Below are positions 54,495-63,583 of a stretch of 64,000 nt of DNA, piece after piece. The stretch covers positions 186,001 through 250,000 of the forward strand of contig CAVSDD010000007.1 in NCBI GenBank assembly GCA_963726795.1. Reading direction: 5' to 3'. A program made the translations under genes and the position numbers. Source of the DNA: Hyphomicrobium_A sp963726795. Its GTDB lineage: Bacteria; Pseudomonadota; Alphaproteobacteria; Rhizobiales; Hyphomicrobiaceae. How positions within the stretch are numbered: the stretch's first letter is position 1; the number at the start of each line of letters is the position of its first letter. Below the pieces are notes generated by a model, which was given only the letters and a program-made list of their open reading frames with translations, was not told the DNA's origin and did no database searches.

Positions 54495-55148
54495 ATGCGT
54501 ATTCCTGTTCCCGGCGCTTTGGTTGCGTCGACTGCTTCCGGTGCCGCCGGCTACGAAGCGGCATCACATCACCAGCAGCATCTTTTGCGTCCCGCGCGCC
54601 AGCGCCGGTCCCTGTCGCGCGCCTTGGGTGAGACGGACCTGAGCAGCCTCTTCCGCGATGAGGCAAACTCCTGGAACTTCGTGGCCATGGGCTCACGCGC
54701 CAAGACCGACAACGAGCCCGAGCCGGCCCTGGTGGAAAACATCGCGCGCGCCATGGAGAACCGGCCGCTGATGCGCCGGTTAGCCTCCATCGAAGCCGAG
54801 TTCGGCGACGCACCACTGGCTGCACCGGCATATCCTTTGACCCCGCCGCGGCTCGGACCGGCCTTGGCTGCACCTAGCCTGAGCGCGCCCGTCGACAGCT
54901 TCACCGCCATCGCCGCCGGCATCGGCATCGCGCCGCTGACATCCGGAGTGAGCGATCTCGACCTCATCAAGCGCCGCGTGGAGGAAGCCGAGGCCGGCTG
55001 GACCCTGCCGCCGCGCTCGGCCGAATGGCTCGGCAAGGCGAAGCGCGATCACAGACGCACGCTCCTACGCAATGCCGCGGCCTGGTTGGCGACGCTGTTC
55101 ATCGGCGGCACGATCATCGTCGCGACCGCGCTGATGCTGCACCACTGA
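54495..55148 (+). CDS. Tail-anchored protein of unknown function
   Basis: 217-residue protein. Residues 1-190 are polar and Ala/Pro-rich with one regular block (LFRDEANSWNFVAMGSRAK, ENIARAMENRPLMRRLASIE) and a segment SDLDLIKRRVEEAEAGWTLPP. A single transmembrane helix at the very C-terminus (AWLATLFIGGTIIVATALML) ends with HH. Such a layout points to insertion through the C-terminus with a cytoplasmic body. I see no known domain. It has no close neighbour on the plus strand. Confidence 0.7.
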   Translation: MRIPVPGALVASTASGAAGYEAASHHQQHLLRPARQRRSLSRALGETDLSSLFRDEANSWNFVAMGSRAKTDNEPEPALVENIARAMENRPLMRRLASIEAEFGDAPLAAPAYPLTPPRLGPALAAPSLSAPVDSFTAIAAGIGIAPLTSGVSDLDLIKRRVEEAEAGWTLPPRSAEWLGKAKRDHRRTLLRNAAAWLATLFIGGTIIVATALMLHH

Positions 55149-55171
55149 TCCGCTGTCCGGTTATCGGCGGC

Positions 55172-56104
55172 TTACGGCAGAAACCCCTTGTCGAGGTTCA
55201 AGGCCTGGCGCGACAGCTCGCGTCCCTTGGCGCTGCGCTGCGTTGCCGTCCACGCAACGTGGGTGCCGGCATCAAGCGAGGTGCGCGAGCGCAGGTCGAT
55301 CGCCACCAACTCGCCGGGCTTGACCTCCAACGGCGACAGCAGCGGAAAATAAAGTTGCTCCCAGTGCGTCGCTGGTGCGCCAGGAGCCGTCGAAAGCGCC
55401 ACGCCCGGCACCAGCTCCGCTTCCCACCACGTCGCAAAGCCGTAGATCGTTGCGGGCTTCGTTATTCGCCAGCTCGCATCGCCGCGGCGGCTCGCACGGT
55501 TCTCGATGGAAAAATCGATCGCGTCCCAGGCGACCGCGCCCGTCCCCTTGTCGAGCAGCTCGGCCGGCTTGAGCGCACGCACGTAGATATTATTGAGGCT
55601 CATCGCCTTCGCGACGGACAGATCGAAGCCGGTTGCGTCCCAGGCCGAAAGCTCGGCGTGGATGCGATCGGCGATGACAGGCGCCACGAGTTGCGTCAGC
55701 GCGCGCGGGATGATCGCCCCGGAGGGCTTCAGGAAGCGGCGGCGCGCATCGTTCAGCGTCTCGATGATGTGCTCTTCGAAGGGATAGTTGCCGAGCGTCT
55801 CGGAGACGACGACATCGACCTTTTCGGGCTTGGTCATCTCGGTCGAGTGGCACGGGATCAGGTGGCAATTGCGCAGCTTGTTGGCCTTGATGACCTTCTC
55901 GGCGACGCCCGCGACCTCGGCCGCCTCGTAGAGGAACACCTCGCGCGCGCCGAGCTTTGCCGCCATCAGCGCGAGCAGCCCGGTGCCCGCACCGATATCG
56001 GCGACGGTGGTTTTGCCCGGCACGATCACGGACGCGAGCGCGCGCCGGAACGCCTCGTTGCGCACGCGGTCGGCGATCAATGTGCGATGGTATTCGATGC
56101 GCAT
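55172..56104 (-). CDS. Protein arginine methyltransferase-like SAM enzyme
   Basis: 310-residue class I methyltransferase. The SAM-binding motif is DIGAGTGLLAL. The post-II region SETLGNYPFEEHII holds the two glutamates of the PRMT 'double-E' loop. The C-terminal half is a beta-barrel, as in PRMTs (THWEQLYFPLLSPLEVKPGE). Bacterial PRMT-like proteins are found in some alphaproteobacteria; substrates are not known. It is co-oriented with the downstream SpoU-type gene, 16 nt apart, probably one operon. Confidence 0.82.
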   Translation of the reverse strand: MRIEYHRTLIADRVRNEAFRRALASVIVPGKTTVADIGAGTGLLALMAAKLGAREVFLYEAAEVAGVAEKVIKANKLRNCHLIPCHSTEMTKPEKVDVVVSETLGNYPFEEHIIETLNDARRRFLKPSGAIIPRALTQLVAPVIADRIHAELSAWDATGFDLSVAKAMSLNNIYVRALKPAELLDKGTGAVAWDAIDFSIENRASRRGDASWRITKPATIYGFATWWEAELVPGVALSTAPGAPATHWEQLYFPLLSPLEVKPGELVAIDLRSRTSLDAGTHVAWTATQRSAKGRELSRQALNLDKGFLP

Positions 56105-56120
56105 GGCGTGCCGCGTCCGA

Positions 56121-56945
56121 TCACAGCTTCAGGTGAGGGCCGCGAACCTCATACAGCACCAGCGCGGTCGCGACTGCCAGATTGAGCGAGTCGATACCGC
56201 CCGCCATGGGAATCTTGACGAGCCGCGTGCACGCTGCCGCCATCGGCTCCGACAGGCCCGGTCCTTCGCTGCCCATCGCCAGCAGCACGGGCCCCTTGTA
56301 GTTTCCTTTGCGGAAATCGTGCGTGGCCGCAAGCTCGGTGCCGACGACATCGCCGGTCCAGCCGCCGCGCCAGGCGAGGAATTCATCGCGCGTTGCTTTG
56401 CTCAGCGGCACCGCAAAGATCGAGCCCATCGTCGCGCGCACGCACTCGTGCGAATAGGGATCGCACGCCGCGCCGACGAGGATCACGCCCGACGCGCCAA
56501 CGGCCTGCACGGTGCGAATGATCGTCCCGAGATTGCCAGGATCGCGGACCTCCTCGAGCGCCACCCACACTGCCTCGCGCGCGACCGCGCCCGGCTTCGG
56601 CAGCTCGGCCCAGCGCTGGCGAAAGACCCCCAGCATGCTTTGCGGATTGTCCTTGGCCGCGAGCTTGCCGAGAACGGCCTCCGACACCTCCAGGCATTCG
56701 GCACGCTCATTCAGCGCCCACGTGACAAGCCCGCGCGCGATGCCGCTCTCGGCGTCGCGAAACACCAGCGTCTCCGGAACGAAGCCGTGCTCGCGCGCCG
56801 TGACCAGCAGCGACGCGCCTTCGGCGACGAACAGCCCGGTCTCCTTGCGCGCCTTGCGCATCTCGAGCGCGCGGATCGCCTTGACGCGCTCGTTCTGCAG
56901 GCTCGTGATCGGCTTTGGCGCGGTCGTGCGCTCACGCTCGTTCAT
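56121..56945 (-). CDS. SpoU/TrmH family RNA 2'-O-methyltransferase
   Basis: 274-residue SPOUT methyltransferase. An N-terminal substrate-binding part begins ITSLQNERVKAIRALEMRK; the SPOUT domain has EEVRDPGNLGTIIRTVQAVG, the SAM motif LAMGSEGPGLSEP and the final knot IPMAGGIDSLNLAVATALVLYE. It modifies a ribose 2'-OH of rRNA or tRNA. It overlaps the preceding SAM-methyltransferase gene by 14 nt. The specific target nucleotide is unknown. Confidence 0.88.
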   Translation of the reverse strand: MNERERTTAPKPITSLQNERVKAIRALEMRKARKETGLFVAEGASLLVTAREHGFVPETLVFRDAESGIARGLVTWALNERAECLEVSEAVLGKLAAKDNPQSMLGVFRQRWAELPKPGAVAREAVWVALEEVRDPGNLGTIIRTVQAVGASGVILVGAACDPYSHECVRATMGSIFAVPLSKATRDEFLAWRGGWTGDVVGTELAATHDFRKGNYKGPVLLAMGSEGPGLSEPMAAACTRLVKIPMAGGIDSLNLAVATALVLYEVRGPHLKL

Positions 56946-57891
56946 CGGACACCCATCGCGTGAACAGCGAGGCCGGCAGCAGGCGCGCGTCGATACCCGC
57001 CTCCCGGATCGCAAGCTCGCCCGAGCTGAACGATCCGCCCCGCGGTTTCAGCGTCTCGCGCGCGAGCTGATCGAAAGCCAGCGCGGAAGCGCGGATCGCA
57101 TAGACGGTCAAAACGAGCGCGGCGCGACCCGGCGCCAGCAAACGCGCGCAGTCCTTGAGCAGGCCCGGGAGATGCTCGAACAATTCCCAGACCTCGCCGT
57201 CCGGCCCGCGCCCGAACTTGGGCGGATCGACGAGGATGACATGGTAGGTCTTGGCGCGGCGCACCTCGCGCGCAACGAACTTCTGCGCATCATCGAGTAT
57301 CCAGCGGATCGGCGCGTCGCCGAGTTTGGATGCCGCCTGATTTTCCTTGGCCCACGCGATCGCCTTCTTGGACGCGTCCACGTGCGTGACGTGCGCACCG
57401 GCCGCGGCGGCGAGCAGCGAGGCCGCACCCGTGTAGCCGAACAGGTTCAGCACGCGCGGCGGCTCACTTGTAATTGCGCCGAGCTGTGCCAGCATCCACT
57501 CCCAGTGCGGGAGCTGCTCGGGAAAAAGTCCCATGTGGCGGAAGCCGGAGAGCCGGCAGAGCATGGTCGCATCGCCCACGCGCACCGGCCAGCTGTCCGG
57601 CACCGGCTTGTCGATACGCCAGCGGCCCTTCTCCTCATCCTCGGCGCCGGCGAAGACTGCGTTGGCGCCCCGCCAGTCGGCGCCGAGACGCGGGGTCCAC
57701 AGCGCCTGCGGCTCAGGCCGGTCGACGACGACTGAGCCGAAGCGCTCGAGCTTGCGCCCCGACCCGCTGTCGAGGAGGGCGTAGTCGGGAAACCCCGCGG
57801 TTTCAACGAGCTGCAACGCACCCGTGCCTGCGGTGCCGCGTTGGACGGCAACCTCGGTCTCAGTGTCTGAACGTCGTTGTTTATGCGCCAT
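56932..57891 (-). CDS. RlmI/RlmK-like class I rRNA methyltransferase
   Basis: 319-residue methyltransferase. The core motifs are LNLFGYTGAASLLAAAAGA (SAM site), HVDASKKAIAWAKEN and ILVDPPKFGRGPDGE (DPPK), as in RlmI/RlmK-like rRNA cytosine or guanine methyltransferases. An N-terminal segment RPEPQALWTPRL precedes it. It overlaps the SpoU-type gene by 14 nt, so both act as an RNA-modification unit. The start at ATG 57891 is not strongly supported: a set of short repeats (see 57881-57934) surrounds it and no clear ribosome site is present. Confidence 0.82.
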   Translation of the reverse strand: MAHKQRRSDTETEVAVQRGTAGTGALQLVETAGFPDYALLDSGSGRKLERFGSVVVDRPEPQALWTPRLGADWRGANAVFAGAEDEEKGRWRIDKPVPDSWPVRVGDATMLCRLSGFRHMGLFPEQLPHWEWMLAQLGAITSEPPRVLNLFGYTGAASLLAAAAGAHVTHVDASKKAIAWAKENQAASKLGDAPIRWILDDAQKFVAREVRRAKTYHVILVDPPKFGRGPDGEVWELFEHLPGLLKDCARLLAPGRAALVLTVYAIRASALAFDQLARETLKPRGGSFSSGELAIREAGIDARLLPASLFTRWVSDERA

Positions 57892-57934
57892 GTGTCTGCG
57901 GCATCTTATGCGCGATGTGCTTATGAGCGGTGTG
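57881..57934. repeat. Three short imperfect repeats at the methyltransferase start
   Basis: TTATGCGCSATGTG occurs at 57881, 57906 and (as TTATGAGCGGTGTG) 57921, at spacings of 25 and 15 nt. The first copy includes the ATG start codon of the minus-strand gene. In one reading frame the repeats encode AHK units just upstream of MAHK. Confidence 0.5.
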
Positions 57935-58161
57935 CAGGCGTTGCAGCGCCCGACGAGATGCCAGGATGCGTGCCCGCCGTCCAGTGCGAGCGGGGCAAGC
58001 GATTGAACTCGAAGAGCGATTTTTCTGGCGGGCCCGGATCGGCGCAGCGCCACCAAGTTGGCACGGCACCGTCGCAATTTCTTCGCGGGAACGGATTAGC
58101 TCTTCCGGGCCGTTTAAAGGGTTGCCGCCCCGTCGGCGGCTAGCAAATCAGGGAGAATAAA

Positions 58162-58575
58162 ATGACCGCGAAACTCGCCTTAGCCTTGGTTGCGGCTACG
58201 GCACTCGCATCAGGCACCACTCAGAGCGCCTCCGCCCGAGACAGGGGACACGATAACTGGGAGTTGCTCGGGTGCCAGAGCGTCGGCTTCCTCGTCGACC
58301 ATGATTCCGTGAAGGTCGGCCGCAAGGAGGGTCGCTTCAAAGCCATTCGGCTCGAGGTGTCCGGCAACACCGTCTACATGAACGACCTCAAGGTCATTTA
58401 CGGCAACGGGTCGCCCGACGACATTCCGGTGCGCGCCGAGATCAAGGCCGGCGGCCAGACGCGTCCCATCGACCTCAAGGGCCGCGACCGCGCCATCAAG
58501 GAAATCAACATGACCTACCGCGCCAAGCCGAGCTTCAAGGGCTCAGCGAAGGTGTGCGTGTTCGGTCTCGGTTGA
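58162..58575 (+). CDS. DUF2541-like exported protein
   Basis: 137-residue secreted protein. The signal peptide MTAKLALALVAATALASG ends near ASARD. The mature domain is WELLGCQSVGFLVDHD, then FKAIRLEVSGNTVYMNDLKV, RPIDLKGRDRAIKEINMTY and KGSAKVCVFG, consistent with the DUF2541 beta-sandwich type with two Cys (GC and VCVFG) that could pair. Function unknown. Strong ribosome site AGGGAGA 7 nt before the ATG; ends in a shared hairpin. Confidence 0.78.
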   Translation: MTAKLALALVAATALASGTTQSASARDRGHDNWELLGCQSVGFLVDHDSVKVGRKEGRFKAIRLEVSGNTVYMNDLKVIYGNGSPDDIPVRAEIKAGGQTRPIDLKGRDRAIKEINMTYRAKPSFKGSAKVCVFGLG

Positions 58576-58598
58576 TAGCGATTTGCGAACTTGTTGTG

Positions 58599-58637
58599 AC
58601 GGCCCGGCGGGTGTTCCTGCCGGGCCGTTCGCATTTC
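58599..58637. terminator. Convergent hairpin terminator
   Basis: Stem ACGGCCCGGC (58599-58608) and GCCGGGCCGT (58619-58628), 10 bp, followed by TCGCATTTC on the plus strand. Lies between the convergent genes ending at 58575 and 58636, so it may serve both. Confidence 0.7.
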
Positions 58638-59130
58638 AGCCGCGACTGCGCAGCGGCACCTCGGCGACCTTGTCGCGATATTCCTGCTTGGGGTCGGCGC
58701 CGAGTAGAAGCTTGATGCCGGCAAACAGCGGCGTCGCGTTCTCCCAAATCTGCGCCCGTTCCGCGTCGAAGCGCAGCAGCGCGAGTTGCGGATCGTCCTT
58801 TCCGCCTTCGAACCACGCCGCGACGTACGGGTTCCAGAGCCGGTCGATGACCGCGCGATCGTTATCCTGCGCGATCGTCCCATGCAGGGCGGCAAACAGC
58901 TGATGGTCCTTGGCGGAAAACGACGCGATCGCGCGGCTGCCGGGCTTCAAGTTGCGCACGATCGCGGTATCCTTGGCGGTGAAAAACCAGATGGGAGGAG
59001 AATTCTCCTCAAGCATCGCAGTCATCGGTCGCGTGTGCCCATCGGCGACGCCTGCGAGGCCGAGCATCATCGTCTGGTCGGATTTGAGTGCGGCCCAGAA
59101 TTTCTCTTCGAGCTGCTGCGGTGTGGGCAT
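58636..59130 (-). CDS. Pyridoxamine 5'-phosphate oxidase-like (general stress) protein
   Basis: 164-residue flavin-reductase-like split-barrel protein. PTPQQLEEKFWAALKSDQTMM starts it; GHTRPMTAMLE, IWFFTAKDTAIVRNLK and AIASFSAKDHQLFAALHG are typical of the general-stress-protein-26 type. It probably binds FMN. No role is proven. Divergent from the AAC(3)-I-like gene: about 130 nt lie between the starts. Confidence 0.83.
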   Translation of the reverse strand: MPTPQQLEEKFWAALKSDQTMMLGLAGVADGHTRPMTAMLEENSPPIWFFTAKDTAIVRNLKPGSRAIASFSAKDHQLFAALHGTIAQDNDRAVIDRLWNPYVAAWFEGGKDDPQLALLRFDAERAQIWENATPLFAGIKLLLGADPKQEYRDKVAEVPLRSRG

Positions 59131-59261
59131 GTGATCCTCCGTTGTCCGCTGCGAACGGGGAACAACGCGAGAAGTTCCGGCAAAGCGTTGCGCCGTGCCT
59201 TGCCGCGGGGCGCGCGCTGCGCGTGCTTAATCATATACTTGGTGAAAATAGAGGTCTTGCG

Positions 59262-59720
59262 ATGCTCCCCGACGTTGCCATCCGCCAGCTTGCTGCTGGC
59301 GACAGCCGAGTATTCCGCGGCATGCTCGTCATGTTCGGAGAGGCGTTCGCCGAGGTCGAGACGTACACGCGCGCGCAGCCGGGCGAGGCCTACCTCGAGC
59401 GCCTGCTCGCGGCCGATCATGTCATTGCGCTGGCCGCCTTGGACGATGGTGCCGTCGCCGGAGGGCTCGTCGCTTATGAGCTGCAAAAGTTCGAGCAGCA
59501 GCGCAGCGAGATTTACATCTACGATCTGGCGGTCGCGGAACCCTATCGCCGCCGCGGCATCGCGACCGCTCTCCTCGCAAACCTCAGGACGATTGCGAAA
59601 GCGCGCGGGGCCTACGTGATCTACGTGCAGGCCGATCTCGTCGACGCCGCCGCGATCGCGCTCTACTCAAAGCTCGGCACGCGCGAGGACGTGCTGCACT
59701 TCGATATCGCTGTGGGGTGA
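59262..59720 (+). CDS. AAC(3)-I-like GNAT acetyltransferase
   Basis: 152-residue GNAT protein. AFAEVETYTRAQPGEAYLERLLA, VIALAALDDGAVAGGLVAYEL, QQRSEIYIYDLAVAEPYRRRG and LYSKLGTREDVLHFDI closely match the aminoglycoside 3-N-acetyltransferase I family in order and length. The acetyl-CoA loop is RRRGIAT. Resistance is possible but not proven; chromosomal relatives may act on other amines. Start at ATG 59262; an upstream ATG at 59088 adds unrelated sequence. No mobile element flanks it. Confidence 0.82.
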   Translation: MLPDVAIRQLAAGDSRVFRGMLVMFGEAFAEVETYTRAQPGEAYLERLLAADHVIALAALDDGAVAGGLVAYELQKFEQQRSEIYIYDLAVAEPYRRRGIATALLANLRTIAKARGAYVIYVQADLVDAAAIALYSKLGTREDVLHFDIAVG

Positions 59721-59732
59721 CGCGCCGCGCAA

Positions 59733-60687
59733 TCACGCGACAGGAAATTCCGCCGTCACGGTGCATCCGGGATCGGCAGGCGTCCAGTGCGCCTCGCCGC
59801 TGAGCTGGGCAGCAAGCAACTTCACGATCTGCGAACCAAGGCCGGAACCTGTTGCTTGTTGCTCGCAGCCGATGCCGTCGTCCGCAACCGAGAGCGCGAC
59901 GATGCCGCCGCGCTTTTCCAGCCGGACGTTCACCACCCCCGCGCGGTCGTCGGGGAAGGCGTACTTCAAGGCATTGACCACGAGCTCGTTCACCATCAGC
60001 CCGATCGAGAGTGCTTTTTCCGGCGGCAACGCGAGTTCCACCGCGAATACCTGGATGCTGACGGGGCGCAGATCCTGCAGCGACTCCCGCAACGAGCCGC
60101 ATAGACCTTCGAGGTATTCCTTCATATCGACCGTGCCGTCCTGGCGAGCGAGCTGCAGATAATCATGCACCCGGGCAATCACGCGCACGCGGGAGCCGAT
60201 TGCCTCGAGCGCCGTGCGGGTGTCCGATGTCGCTGTGCTGCGTACCTGCAGCGCAGATCATCGATGAGATCATCGCGAACTTGTTTTTGACGCGATGGCT
60301 CATCTCCTGAAGCAGCAAATCCTTCTCGCGCTCGGCCTTGTGCGCACGGTCGAGGGCCTTGTGCAGTCCCTCGGCGACGAGCACCAATCCCGAGCAGACG
60401 ATGACAAACGTCGTCAACGCCGCCACGTGCACGTCGCCCGAGCCGTGCCAGGGCAGCAGCGAAGCGATCAATCCAACGCTGAGAGCGAGGGCGACAAAGC
60501 CGCTGCCGCGATCGAAAATCAGCGCGGAGGCCGTGATCGCCGGTATGAAAAGGATGAAACCGTATTCCCCGGCGCGCTCCTGGATTCCAAACCGCAAGGC
60601 AAAGGTGACGAGCACCATCGCGATGGAGACGCCATAGCGCACGGCCACCGACTGTGGCGCGGGTAGCAATCGCAGGAGGCTTTCCAT
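59733..60687 (-). pseudogene. HisKA_2-type membrane histidine kinase, frameshifted
   Basis: Residues 1-144 are in one frame: four transmembrane helices (about 17-105), then LLLQEMSHRVKNKFAMISSMI with phospho-accepting H131. The rest (LQVRSTATSDTRTALEAIGS, VHDYLQLARQDG, MVNELVVNALKYAF, SVADDGIG and GSGLGSQIVKLL) is in another frame. Removing one T (minus strand) at about 60255 joins them as SMIALQVRS and gives about 317 residues. The ATPase boxes N, G1 and G2 are intact. As written the N-terminal part would end at 60163. No response regulator gene is adjacent. One-base error or recent loss. Confidence 0.84.
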
Positions 60688-60837
60688 TCACGAGTTCCAA
60701 TCATGCGGGTGGCACCTGGCGGAACCGAGACAGGCAAGATCACGGATGGGAAACGTTTGAGCTGGCCCGATCGCCCAATCGCTCCGGAAATGATTGCATA
60801 TTCAATGCGCTGCGCGCGCGTAGCCAGCGCGCGGCGT

Positions 60838-62241
60838 TCAAACGCGGCGGCTGTGATGGTGGCTCGCATCGCATACGCGCTTCAACGCTTCAAAGCAGCG
60901 CGGATCGAGCGCCGTTCCGACCATATCGGCCATTATGGCGAGTGCTTTTTCCTCCGGCATCGCCGCGCGATAGGGGCGATCGGCCGTCAGCGCATCGAAG
61001 ATATCGGCAGTCGTCAGCACGCGCGTCTCGAGCGAAATCTCCTGGCCCTGCAAGCCGCTCGGATAGCCTTTGCCGTCGAGCCGCTCGTGATGCGCGCCGG
61101 CGATGGGAGCCATCGCCTCGAATGCCGAGACGAGCGAGAGGATGTCCTGGGTGTATTGGCTGTGCCGGCGCACCTCGACCCATTCCTCGGCATCGAGCGA
61201 GCCCGGCTTGTCGAGGATGCTGTTGCTGACGCCGAGCTTGCCGATGTCGTGCAGCAACGCCGCGCGCCGCAGCCAGCGCCGCTCCGAAGCGCTGAAACCC
61301 AGATCCTGCGCGATCAGATCGGTGAACAGCGTGACGCGCTCGCTGTGCCCGCTGGTGTAGGGGCTCTTGGAATCGATCACCTGGGCAAACGCGCATGCAA
61401 TGTCGTCGAGGTAGTCCTCATCGATCGCAACCACGTGTCGCCCGGGCTCCAGATTGGACACGGCCTGCTCCAGGTCTTCCGAGCCGAGCATCTCCCAAAA
61501 GCCGGGCTGCTCCGCGACGCCTTCGAACACCTCGACGAGCCGCGGGTCGAACCAGCTGCCGGACCGGTGCCGGATCTCCTGCATGGCGGCGTCCCTGCCG
61601 CCCGCCGAATTGAACACGTCGATGATCTGGGCCAGCAGCGCGATACGAGCATTGAGGGGAATTTCCGCGCCGCGGCGCCCTTCCGGCATGCCCTTGCCGT
61701 TCCAATGCTCGTCGAGATTTTGGATGCCTTCGGCCACGACTTCCGAAAAGCGCATGCGCCGCGCGATCTCGGCGCCGCGATGGCAACGCGTCTCGATCAA
61801 CTCGCGCGCGATCTTGTTGCTTTTCATGCACACGCTCGCCAAGGCGTGAAAGCGCGCCGCCATGCCGGCCTTGAGCCCTGTATGGCTCAGCACAAATTTC
61901 AGCGCCTGCGGGATGCTGGTGTGATCGACGGTCTTCACGTCTCGTTTGAAGGCGATGTCGTCGGCCAGATAGAGTTGGCAGATGCGCGCCGCATTGCTCG
62001 AGCATCCCAGATCCTTGAGCAGCAGCGTGTAGTAGAGATCCCAAAGCTCGGCATCGGAGCGGCGCAGTTTGCGGCCGATGTGAAAACCGATCCAGCAGCA
62101 TCGCACGCAATGGCCCACGGGCTGCCCCTCGACCAGGTCGAGCGCATGCGTCAGTGCCGCCACCACGCTCGCGAGGCGGAGATTTTGCGCAGGCGGCTGA
62201 TCGGGGCCGGCTGTGATGCTGTTGTGGGTGCGAGGTGCCAT
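60838..62241 (-). CDS. HD-GYP domain protein
   Basis: 467-residue two-domain protein. The C-terminal HD domain reads SGHSERVTLFTDLIA, ALLHDIGKLGVSNSILDKPG, RRHSQYTQ, AGAHHERLDGKGYPSG and ADIFDALTADRPYR, the HD-GYP motif set; GYP is the Gly-Tyr-Pro in KGYPSG. Family members hydrolyse cyclic di-GMP. The N-terminal half has a second, more divergent HD-like domain (CHRGAEIARRM, DEHWNGKGMPEGRRG). Start at ATG 62241; a TTG at 62292 is an alternative. No GGDEF partner seen nearby. Confidence 0.83.
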   Translation of the reverse strand: MAPRTHNSITAGPDQPPAQNLRLASVVAALTHALDLVEGQPVGHCVRCCWIGFHIGRKLRRSDAELWDLYYTLLLKDLGCSSNAARICQLYLADDIAFKRDVKTVDHTSIPQALKFVLSHTGLKAGMAARFHALASVCMKSNKIARELIETRCHRGAEIARRMRFSEVVAEGIQNLDEHWNGKGMPEGRRGAEIPLNARIALLAQIIDVFNSAGGRDAAMQEIRHRSGSWFDPRLVEVFEGVAEQPGFWEMLGSEDLEQAVSNLEPGRHVVAIDEDYLDDIACAFAQVIDSKSPYTSGHSERVTLFTDLIAQDLGFSASERRWLRRAALLHDIGKLGVSNSILDKPGSLDAEEWVEVRRHSQYTQDILSLVSAFEAMAPIAGAHHERLDGKGYPSGLQGQEISLETRVLTTADIFDALTADRPYRAAMPEEKALAIMADMVGTALDPRCFEALKRVCDASHHHSRRV

Positions 62242-62343
62242 GACGCTGTCATGGTCATGGCGGGCACGGCTTAAGGTGCAATTAACCCGCAAGCCACGAG
62301 TTGTTCGACCTTAGGCCAAGGGCGAGCTCTGCGCGGAAAACCG

Positions 62344-63475
62344 CTACTCTAAATCCTCGACCACCGCCGGGCCGCCGCCCTTCATTCGCTGCGCCAGCGC
62401 GCTTTCGACGAACGGATCGATCGCGCCGTCGAGCACGGCTGAGGGGTTGGTGCTCTGCGTTCCGGTGCGCAGGTCCTTCACCAGCTGATAGGGCTGCAGC
62501 ACGTAGGAGCGGATCTGGTGACCCCAGCCGATCTCGGTCTTGCTCGCGGCTTCGGCGGAGGCCTTGTCCTCGCGCTTCTTGAGCTCGAGCTCATAAAGGC
62601 GCGATTTCAGCATCGCCCAGGCGATGGCGCGGTTCTTGATCTGCGAGCGCTCCTGCTGGCTTGCGACCGCGATGCCGGTCGGCAGGTGCGTGATGCGCAC
62701 CGCTGAGTCGGTCGTGTTGACGTGCTGACCGCCGGCGCCGCTCGAGCGGTAGGTGTCGACGCGGCACTCGCTCTCCTTGATGTCGATGTCGATGTCGTCG
62801 TCGACCACGGGAAAGACCCACACGGACGCAAAGCTCGTGTGGCGGCGCGCGTTGGCATCGTAGGGCGAGATGCGCACCAGCCGGTGCACGCCCGATTCGG
62901 TCTTGAGCCAGCCGTAGGCGTTCTCGCCCTTGATCTCGATGGTCACCGATTTGATGCCGGCTTCCTCGCCCGCGCTCTCCTCGATCACCGCCACCTTGAA
63001 GTCGCGCGCCTCCGCCCAGCGCATGTACATGCGCGCGAGCATGGAGGCCCAGTCCTGGCTTTCGGTGCCGCCGGCTCCGGCGTGGACCTCGACGTAGGTG
63101 TCGTTGGAATCGGCTTCGCCCGATAAAAGCGCCTCGACCGAGCGCCGCTGCGCTTCCTCGTCGAGCTTCCGCAGCTGCGACTCGCCCTCGGCAATGGAGG
63201 CCTGGTCGCCCTCGCTCTCGCCGAGCTCGATCAGCGTCACGCTATCGTCGAGCCCGCGCTCAAGCTGCTTATAGGAGTTGATCGAGCGCTCGAGCAGCTG
63301 GCGCTGGCGCATGAGCTTCTGCGCCGCCTTGCGGTCATTCCAGAGGTTGGGATCCTCAGAACGCTTGTTGTATTCGGCTAATCGCTCTTGCGCGCTGTCC
63401 CAGTCAAAGATGCCTCCTGAGCAGGACGAGAGCTTCCTTGATGGAATCGACCAGTTTTTGCGGCTCGGCGCGCAT
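62344..63475 (-). CDS. prfB: Peptide chain release factor 2 (programmed +1 frameshift)
   Basis: RF2 reads UGA and UAA stop codons. From ATG 63475 (MRAEPQKLVDSIKEALVLL) translation meets an in-frame UGA after 23 codons at 63406-63404. A +1 shift at CTT-TGA-C, just after the internal AGGAGG, moves into the main frame (LDWDSAQERL...), giving about 376 residues. The peptidyl-hydrolysis motif is SGAGGQHVNTTDSAVR (GGQ), and the stop-codon recognition SPF-type loop sits near RISPYDANARR. This is the classical autoregulation of RF2 levels. Adjacent to the PBP1a gene. Confidence 0.95.
63403..63418 (-). promoter_or_regulatory. prfB programmed frameshift site
   Basis: On the minus strand AGGAGG-CAT-CTT-TGA-C: the Shine-Dalgarno-like hexamer, slippery CUU and UGA-C are all in the canonical spacing. 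Ribosomes shift +1 when RF2 is scarce. Confidence 0.95.
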
Positions 63476-63583
63476 GGCTGCCTCCGGATCGTTGGGTGGG
63501 TAAAATCGAGCGAGTGATATAGGGGGCACCGCGGCGCATGTAAACGCGCGGGTCGCGTCAGCGCCGCGCGGGCGCGAGCTGCA

